Positions 58,767 through 64,000 of a stretch of DNA of 64,000 nt are shown one piece after another. The stretch covers positions 1 to 64,000 of the forward strand of contig JAOAAV010000090.1 in the NCBI GenBank assembly GCA_026418715.1, written 5' to 3'. The stretch is from Clostridia bacterium. Lineage in GTDB: Bacteria > Bacillota > Clostridia > UBA1381. The position numbers and the translations under genes are program-made. The notes beneath the pieces were generated by a model. That model was not told the DNA's origin and made no database searches. It was given only the letters and a program-made list of their open reading frames with translations. Within the stretch, counting starts at the first letter, position 1, and each line of letters starts with the position of its first letter.

Positions 58767-58795
58767 ATACTATCAAAACAACGGCGCAATGTCAA
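58767..58795 (-). promoter_or_regulatory. Sigma-A promoter of the purine operon
   Basis: Perfect TTGACA (58795-58790), a 17-base spacer and TAGTAT (58772-58767) lie on the minus strand. The leader is only about 50 bases, too short for a purine riboswitch. I see no PurR-box pair. Confidence 0.75.
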
Positions 58796-58838
58796 TATTT
58801 TTATATCTTTTAAACAACAATTGTAAGTTTATTCACAC

Positions 58839-58878
58839 AAAAAATCCCCGCCTGCCACTTGGCAGATGGGGACTTTTT
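58839..58878 (-). terminator. Intrinsic terminator of the SLH protein gene
   Basis: On the minus strand TCCCC-AT-CTGCC pairs with GGCAG-GC-GGGGA with one mismatch and one wobble, flanked by A and T runs. It lies directly after the stop codon of the SLH gene. Confidence 0.85.
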
Positions 58879-58883
58879 ACACC

Positions 58884-60710
58884 TTATTCGGATAAAATCA
58901 TAATAACCGTAGCAACAAAGGCTCCGTTTTTGACGCTTCCCGTTACAAGAACCGTCTGCCCTACCGCCACATTCTTAAATGCCTTTGTGGATCCGCTCGC
59001 GTTAACCACCAAAACATTACTATCCGCGTAAACCGTTTCCGTCGTCACATTTCCGTTTGAGTCCGTAACCTTCACTGTAACAAATCCGTATGAAGTATTT
59101 ATAACCTGAACGACACCTGTAATTTGCTTTGTCGTTGAACTTGATGCCGTAGTCGTAATGGATGTAACCGCATCGCTTTCGAGTTTCAGCTTGACTGTGT
59201 CGCCAACACGCAAATCATATAAAGTTGCATCCTCGCCGTTTATCGTTACAGTTGCCTTTTTAGGAATTTCATATGTCTTTTCCTCTCCGTTTACTTTAAC
59301 CGTAATAGACGAATTTGCGGCAATGGAAACCTGTACAATGGTTCCTTCCACTGTTTTTGTGGTTGATGTTGCGGAAACTTTCTTTATGACTCCATACTCA
59401 AGCGTAAGTGTTACCTTATCACCCTTATAAATATTTCTAAAGCTCGACGTTTCGCCATTTTTCTTTACAGTAACGTCTTCGCCTATTTCAAATGTCTTTC
59501 CGTTATATTCATCCAACGCATGACTGATAGTCAGCCTAAAGCTTGGCTCAATGCTTATCGCTTCCACAGTAGCATTGGATATTGTTAATGTTTTAGGTTC
59601 TCCCTCAATTTTGGTCACTTTCCCGTTCGACATATACAGTGTTACCATATCTTCCTTGGAAAATGTGCTGATGGATGCGGGGCTTCCATCGTATAAAATC
59701 GCCACATCACTGCTGCATACATAGCTTTGTGCATCACTGCTTGATCCACCCACAGGATAGACACCGATTTTAAACTGCCCGGACGTATTCGTATATCCCG
59801 TGTATATCCCGGTAACCTCCGCATCAGGAATACTCGAAAGCACATCAACATAAACAAGACTGTTTCCCGAATAAGTAAATATAGCATCAACGCCTACAGG
59901 AACGTCCTTGACTTGTGTTGCCTCACCCTCTACATTCATAATCGTCGAAGAATTATAACCTATGAAATACTGCTTTCCGTCCGAATCCTTTGCCGTAATG
60001 TTTTTCGCTCCTGTATCTATATTGATAAGCTTTCCCTTTTCAAATGAAAGACTCATCTTGGAAACGGTTTTATAGAGCATAACCGCCATTTGGCTTCTTG
60101 TAACCTCAGTAAGCGGGGAAAATGTCCCGTCACCCATCCCCTGCATAATGCCTTCTTTAGTCACATGATAAACATAATTTATCGCATCAATCGGAATATC
60201 TAAGGCGTCTTTGTATTCAAGATCCGTTAAAACGCTGCTTTTTGCTTCATTTTCATCGCCCAGTGCCTTCGTTATGATAATGGCTGCTTGGTAGCGTTTC
60301 ATAGGCTCGTCCTTAACGGAACCTTTAAGGTATGTATCAAGCTCTGACTCCTTAAGAGCCCCTCTATACAACAAAAATGCAATTTCTTCCTTGGCATATA
60401 TGCTGTATGAATCCAGGAGAGCGCCGTATTTTTCAACAGCTAACTCCACAATATCCGCATTTGTTTCACTCGACGAGCCCATAGCTCTGGCAAAAAGCGC
60501 CAAAGCCTCCTGCTTGGTTACGCTGTTTGCAGGGCGAAACGTTCCATCCTCATATCCGTTTATAAGGCCCATATCCGTCATTTCCTGTATATACGGATTT
60601 GCCCAATCCCACTTTGAATCCTGAAGATCGGGAAATGCCGCTGCAAATGCGGGAACTGCAATCGACACGGATATTGCTGCCGCAAGTGCTGATTTTATTA
60701 TTTTTCTCAT
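58884..60710 (-). CDS. SLH-domain surface protein with repeated beta-domains
   Basis: The protein has 608 residues. A signal peptide (RKIIKSALAAAISVSIAVPAFA, about 1-23) precedes three SLH units. The first (FPDLQDSKWDWANPYIQEMTDMGLINGYEDGTFRPANSVTKQEALALFARA) and third (INYVYHVTKEGIMQGMGDGTFSPLTEVTRSQMAVMLYKTV) are clear. The second (about 85-150) lacks the G-Y-x-D-G-T-F core. From about 215 on, short beta-repeats recur, each with a V-T-V-x-x-x-G-E/D-x-x-x-x-x-x-I/L-x-x-G-D-x-V-x-L pattern. Residues such as DKVTLTLEYG and DTVKLKLESDA mark them. SLH domains bind pyruvylated wall polymers. The ATG at 60710 has GGAGG nine bases upstream. Its role is probably structural; no enzyme motif is visible. 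Confidence 0.85.
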   Translation of the reverse strand: MRKIIKSALAAAISVSIAVPAFAAAFPDLQDSKWDWANPYIQEMTDMGLINGYEDGTFRPANSVTKQEALALFARAMGSSSETNADIVELAVEKYGALLDSYSIYAKEEIAFLLYRGALKESELDTYLKGSVKDEPMKRYQAAIIITKALGDENEAKSSVLTDLEYKDALDIPIDAINYVYHVTKEGIMQGMGDGTFSPLTEVTRSQMAVMLYKTVSKMSLSFEKGKLINIDTGAKNITAKDSDGKQYFIGYNSSTIMNVEGEATQVKDVPVGVDAIFTYSGNSLVYVDVLSSIPDAEVTGIYTGYTNTSGQFKIGVYPVGGSSSDAQSYVCSSDVAILYDGSPASISTFSKEDMVTLYMSNGKVTKIEGEPKTLTISNATVEAISIEPSFRLTISHALDEYNGKTFEIGEDVTVKKNGETSSFRNIYKGDKVTLTLEYGVIKKVSATSTTKTVEGTIVQVSIAANSSITVKVNGEEKTYEIPKKATVTINGEDATLYDLRVGDTVKLKLESDAVTSITTTASSSTTKQITGVVQVINTSYGFVTVKVTDSNGNVTTETVYADSNVLVVNASGSTKAFKNVAVGQTVLVTGSVKNGAFVATVIMILSE

Positions 60711-60783
60711 GCACACATACCTCCAAAACCGCTTAATTTATAGAATTTGTAATCTTCAATCTTAAAAAATACCTCTACGACAT

Positions 60784-60812
60784 ATGATATCACAACAGAC
60801 AACATACTGCAA
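60784..60812 (-). promoter_or_regulatory. Sigma-A promoter of the SLH protein gene
   Basis: TTGCAG (60812-60807), a 17-base spacer and TATCAT (60789-60784) lie on the minus strand. The predicted leader is about 70 bases. Confidence 0.55.
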
Positions 60813-60855
60813 TATCGTATTAAAATTTGTTGGAATAATGTAATATTTTCTTTAA

Positions 60856-60900
60856 TAAAAAGGAAAAAGAGCAGTCCTTTTCTGCTCTTTTTCCTTTTTA
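60856..60900 (-). terminator. Intrinsic terminator of the sugar ABC transporter operon
   Basis: The arms 60856-60874 and 60882-60900 form a perfect 19-bp stem with a 7-base loop and A/T tracts at the base. It starts immediately after the permease stop codon. Confidence 0.9.
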
Positions 60901-61914
60901 CTATCCCTTTACCCCCACTTTTGCCACACTTTCTATGAAATACTTTTGTGCTACCGCATATAGGATAAGGAGAGGTATTGTGCTCAAAAGCACTGCCGCA
61001 TTTAAAATAAACTGATAATTTACTTCACCCGAGTATCCCGTCATCATACGCATAAAATCTGACTGACGGAAAATAACCACTGAAAGCGGCTCATTTTTAG
61101 TTTGAAACATCATGTTTGACACATAGTAATCATTCCAATGCCATACAAAGGAAAACAAAAATACCGTAAGGCAGGCGGAACCCGCATTGGGAAGCATAAT
61201 TTTTATAAAAGTATTGAGCGCATTGCAGCCGTCAATTTTAGCCGCATTTTCAAGCTCTTTTGGCATACCTGCAAAAAACTGCTTGAAAATGAAGATATAA
61301 AGTCCTCCGCGGAGTCCCTGCGCAAACATTGACGGAACCCAAAAAGAAAAATATGTATTGGTAAGCGGAACTGTCCATGCTTTTCCGCCAAACAATTTAC
61401 CTATATTCCCAATACCGAAAAAGCTAAAGAATTTATAGTCAAGATACGTAGATATTATATACGTCTGCGGAGGTACAATGATGGAAAGCACCACAAGCAG
61501 AAACAGTATATTCTTTCCCTTAAAATCAAACCGTGCAAACCCATAACCCGCAAGAGAGCATGATATGATTTGAAGAATCGAACTTCCAACCGCTATAAAT
61601 AATGTGTTTTTCACTGACTCGGGGTATTCGAGAAATTTCCATGCAAGCTGCATATTTTCCATGGTAAATCTTTGTGGAATCCATACAAAGGTTGAATTGC
61701 CCATAAAATCTCCGTTGAAGGAATAGCTTAGCATACTCAAAAGAGGATATATTATAATAAAGCCCAAGCCGATAAGCAAAGCGGTCCTAAATAATGCCCA
61801 TACCCATCTTGTTGCCTTATAGGTTACAACTTTTTTTATATGCTTTACATTGTTAGGCTCAGTCCATTCTGCAATTTTTTCCCTGTTCAAGGATTTTATT
61901 TTTTTGATCTCCAT
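60901..61914 (-). CDS. Carbohydrate ABC transporter permease (MalG/LacG type)
   Basis: The protein has 337 residues. A cytoplasmic N-terminal extension of about 35 residues precedes six membrane helices. The coupling motif E-A-A-x-x-x-G is represented by ELENAAKIDGCNALNTFIKIMLPNAGSACLTVFLFSFVWHWNDYY, typical of the CUT1 family inner-membrane subunits. It ends with RYFIESVAK-like QKYFIESVAKVGVKG, as in other CUT1 permeases. It lies 15 bases after the partner permease. The sugar is not predictable; no binding protein or ATPase gene is in the window. Confidence 0.92.
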   Translation of the reverse strand: MEIKKIKSLNREKIAEWTEPNNVKHIKKVVTYKATRWVWALFRTALLIGLGFIIIYPLLSMLSYSFNGDFMGNSTFVWIPQRFTMENMQLAWKFLEYPESVKNTLFIAVGSSILQIISCSLAGYGFARFDFKGKNILFLLVVLSIIVPPQTYIISTYLDYKFFSFFGIGNIGKLFGGKAWTVPLTNTYFSFWVPSMFAQGLRGGLYIFIFKQFFAGMPKELENAAKIDGCNALNTFIKIMLPNAGSACLTVFLFSFVWHWNDYYVSNMMFQTKNEPLSVVIFRQSDFMRMMTGYSGEVNYQFILNAAVLLSTIPLLILYAVAQKYFIESVAKVGVKG

Positions 61915-61929
61915 TTGCTTCCTCCAATA

Positions 61930-62808
61930 TCAGTCTTCCATATAAATCACGTTACGGAATACAATTTTTTGCACCAGCAAGATTACTATGAGTATTACGA
62001 TAAAATATATCCATGACATTGCCGAACTAAAGCCATAATCAAAGCCGTCAAATGCAGTTTTGATAAGCGTCATCACAGGATTTGCCGAGTCCGTAAATGA
62101 ATCGATGATGGTGTATACCACGCACAAAAGGCTAAAAGGCGACAGCAGCGGAAAGGTAATCTTCCAAAATTCCTCCCATGCAGTAGCTCCCTCAAGCGAC
62201 GACACTTCATAATACGACTGTGGAATCGTCTGAAGTCCAGATAAAAACAACAGAATCTGTATGCCAGACTTCCAGCAGATATTAAAAATTTGATTTACCA
62301 GCGTCTGCAGATACATCATAACAGACGATGTACTCATTTCCTCCGGAAATATGGACGCCTTGAACATAAACATTGTTTCCTTGCCGCTCACATCAGTTGA
62401 CATACCGTTCGCCGACAAAATTTGAATGGAAATCCCCGATGCAATGATAACCGGAAGAAAAAACAATACCCTCGCAGCACCTCTGCCCCTGAATTTTTGG
62501 TTCAGCACAACGGCTATGAACATACTAAACAAAACCAGTACCGGCACCTGCCCTATCATGCTTACAATTGAATTGGTCAGATTTCTTACAAAATTCGGGT
62601 CAACGAACAATGCTTTGTTAAAGTTCTGCAAACCCACCCACGCCGTTTTCATTCCTGTTTTACTCACCGTAACTTGGCTGAATGAATAAATCAGCGTATG
62701 AAAAACGGGAATTACAAAGAAAAATATAATTCCAATCAGCCATATAGAAATGAAGCCATAGCCTACCATATTGCTTTTTTGTGTCAAAGTCAGTTTTTTT
62801 ATTTTCAT
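61930..62808 (-). CDS. Sugar ABC transporter permease (MalF/UgpA type)
   Basis: The protein has 292 residues and six membrane helices. NMVGYGFISIWLIGIIFFFVIPVFHTLIYSFSQ opens it. The coupling loop QTIPQSYYEVSSLEGATAWEEFWKITFPLLSP is the E-A-A motif with Y-E-V-S-S-L-E-G-A in place of Y-E-A-A-x-x-D-G-A. It pairs with the permease at 60901 to form the channel. It follows the DUF5696-type gene by 28 bases. Confidence 0.92.
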   Translation of the reverse strand: MKIKKLTLTQKSNMVGYGFISIWLIGIIFFFVIPVFHTLIYSFSQVTVSKTGMKTAWVGLQNFNKALFVDPNFVRNLTNSIVSMIGQVPVLVLFSMFIAVVLNQKFRGRGAARVLFFLPVIIASGISIQILSANGMSTDVSGKETMFMFKASIFPEEMSTSSVMMYLQTLVNQIFNICWKSGIQILLFLSGLQTIPQSYYEVSSLEGATAWEEFWKITFPLLSPFSLLCVVYTIIDSFTDSANPVMTLIKTAFDGFDYGFSSAMSWIYFIVILIVILLVQKIVFRNVIYMED

Positions 62809-62836
62809 TGTATCGCCTCCAATCGGTGTTTTGTTA

Positions 62837-64000
62837 TTATTTCACAAGAATAAAGTCCATTGCGCCTACAGTTCCGTAAGATGTATTTACTTCTTCATGA
62901 TTATAGTTCACAATCGTTCTTATATTGCCTTCATAAACCGTTTCATAAACACCTTCGGCGATTTTAGAGTGTCCCGTCATCTTTTTCCCTTTTGTTTCAT
63001 CTGCCGCTTTTGAAACTCTCTTATAATCCTCAACCGTTCTTTCAAACCAGGTATCAAAATCACAGCTGTACAAGTTATTCAAATAAGAATCCTTTAGCAC
63101 CTGCGTGTTGCCCCTTACCAACGTAAAGTTCAGGCAGGCTCCGGTTTCAACGGCCTTCAAAACGGTCCTGTCCCAGTCGCTCGTCAAATTAATAGCGGGA
63201 GTGGAATAGGAAACCAAGCCATGGATGACCATTTGATAAAACGGAATATTCTCATCCGCCAATTCGGTTCCGTATTCGTTAAGAGGCACATCTATAATAT
63301 TCTCTGCGTAAGGAATTGCGTACGCATTGGCATTATCCACCATGACTGCGCCTGTAGATGTCTTGTACTCTTTGAGTACATTTTCCCAAATATTGACCGT
63401 CTGGCCTCTCTTTACGCCGCCTTTTGTATTGTCTGAATATACAATCTCACCAATATTGTCAAGCGCAATGGCACCTATGGCAAGTTTCTTATAATTTGCT
63501 AAAAATGCCATACCGGCATCCTCAACCTTGTTTGGCTTTAAATAACTCCATCTTTTTCCAAACATCCCTTCGCTTCCCGAAGATGTTTTCTGATATGCGG
63601 GGGACTGATTCGGAGCCTTTGCCGCATCAAATATCGCCGAATAGCCTATGCGGCTTTTTGAATACTCGACAAAATTCATTGCCGGATAGAAAGAAATATT
63701 ATTATTCTTCATAAACTCAGAAAGCTTATAAAAACCTGATTTTCCACCCAACTTGCTTTCATAGCTTGCTTGTGTTTTGATTTCATTCCTTTCGCTGTTT
63801 TTTGTCCATCCGTTATATTTTATAACCAGATTGCCAATTCCTGCATCCATGTATTTTTTAGCTATTTCCTCAAGATCTGCATAAGTCGTCAAAGGATCCA
63901 AAACTCTTCTTACAATGCCGAAAACGCTCGTTTTTCTTTCAACTCCCGAATAGGTTTCAAGATAAAACTCATTTTTATCGGAGGACTCCGTCTTTTCGAG
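62837..64000 (-). CDS. DUF5696-type protein, putative carbohydrate-active (partial, C-terminal part)
   Basis: The frame is open to the right edge, giving 387 codons of C-terminal sequence with no start in view. It reads FYLETYSGVERKTSVFGIVRRVLDPLTTYADLEEIAKKYMDAGIGNLVIKYNGWTKN, then FYPAMNFVEYSKS and AIALDNIGEIVYSD. ETGACLNFTLVRGNTQVLKDSY and IRTIVNYNHEEV come near the end. This layout matches the clostridial DUF5696 proteins, which look like TIM-barrel glycoside hydrolases and often sit beside sugar ABC transporters. A catalytic pair cannot be named with confidence; D in ALDNIGE is one candidate. A single transcription unit with the two permeases is likely. Confidence 0.75.
   Translation of the reverse strand, partial: LEKTESSDKNEFYLETYSGVERKTSVFGIVRRVLDPLTTYADLEEIAKKYMDAGIGNLVIKYNGWTKNSERNEIKTQASYESKLGGKSGFYKLSEFMKNNNISFYPAMNFVEYSKSRIGYSAIFDAAKAPNQSPAYQKTSSGSEGMFGKRWSYLKPNKVEDAGMAFLANYKKLAIGAIALDNIGEIVYSDNTKGGVKRGQTVNIWENVLKEYKTSTGAVMVDNANAYAIPYAENIIDVPLNEYGTELADENIPFYQMVIHGLVSYSTPAINLTSDWDRTVLKAVETGACLNFTLVRGNTQVLKDSYLNNLYSCDFDTWFERTVEDYKRVSKAADETKGKKMTGHSKIAEGVYETVYEGNIRTIVNYNHEEVNTSYGTVGAMDFILVK

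Overview
The window is chromosomal DNA from an AT-rich, low-GC Gram-positive bacterium, most likely a member of the Clostridia. The evidence is the GreA/LepA/Mfd/Rho housekeeping set, a SpoVB/MurJ-type flippase, a group II ECF module, a PrsA-type lipoprotein foldase, an SLH-domain surface protein, strong AGGAGG-type ribosome binding sites and sigma-A promoters of the TTGACA-N17-TATAAT type. Almost every gene is on the minus strand. Only three are on the plus strand: a secreted lectin-like protein, aroA and an M14 peptidase. I see no tRNA, rRNA, CRISPR array, insertion sequence or prophage module.

Region 1 (1-11.8 kb) is a surface polysaccharide cluster read leftward from a sigma-A promoter at 10.2 kb. 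The order is a phosphoglycosyl transferase, an NAD-dependent epimerase, four GT-B glycosyltransferases, a Wzy-like polymerase, a pyruvyl transferase, a Wzx-like flippase and the start of a heptose-7-phosphate-kinase-like GHMP kinase cut by the window edge. A second flippase gene lies upstream. Next to it, on the plus strand (12.0-13.8 kb), is a secreted protein whose C-terminus resembles the C-type-lectin variable domains of diversity-generating-retroelement targets. It is the most unusual gene in the window.

Region 2 (13.9-34.6 kb) is mostly housekeeping. It holds a short uridine-kinase-like protein, a YkvI-like membrane protein, greA, an unrecognised 270-residue protein, galT-galK with a palindromic operator candidate, and a probable long transcription unit (rRNA methyltransferase, ecfA1-ecfA2-ecfT, truA, DUF5711-like protein, cvpA, ilvD, rho). 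lepA, a SpoVB/MurJ-like flippase that may start at an ATA codon, and aroA follow.

Region 3 (34.6-44.1 kb) contains glmU-prs-pth-mfd-prsA-like foldase, read leftward from a promoter at 42.4 kb. A divergent M14 peptidase and a NUDIX hydrolase come next. aroA and the foldase gene converge on one long inverted repeat that encodes the same last four residues of both proteins.

Region 4 (44.1-52.4 kb) is one 2760-codon gene for a cyclic beta-1,2-glucan synthase-like protein (GT84 + glucoamylase-like + GH94). Region 5 (52.5-58.8 kb) is a partial purine operon, purE-purM-purN-purH-purD plus a methyltransferase, with a terminator-like hairpin between purH and purD. Region 6 (58.9-64 kb) has an SLH protein and two sugar ABC permeases preceded by a DUF5696-type protein that runs off the right edge.

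Taken together, a large share of the window serves the cell envelope: capsule or S-layer glycan synthesis, SLH anchoring, UDP-GlcNAc supply (GlmU), lipid-linked precursor export, beta-glucan synthesis and a peptidoglycan-type peptidase. All functional calls are from reading motifs by eye. No database search was run.
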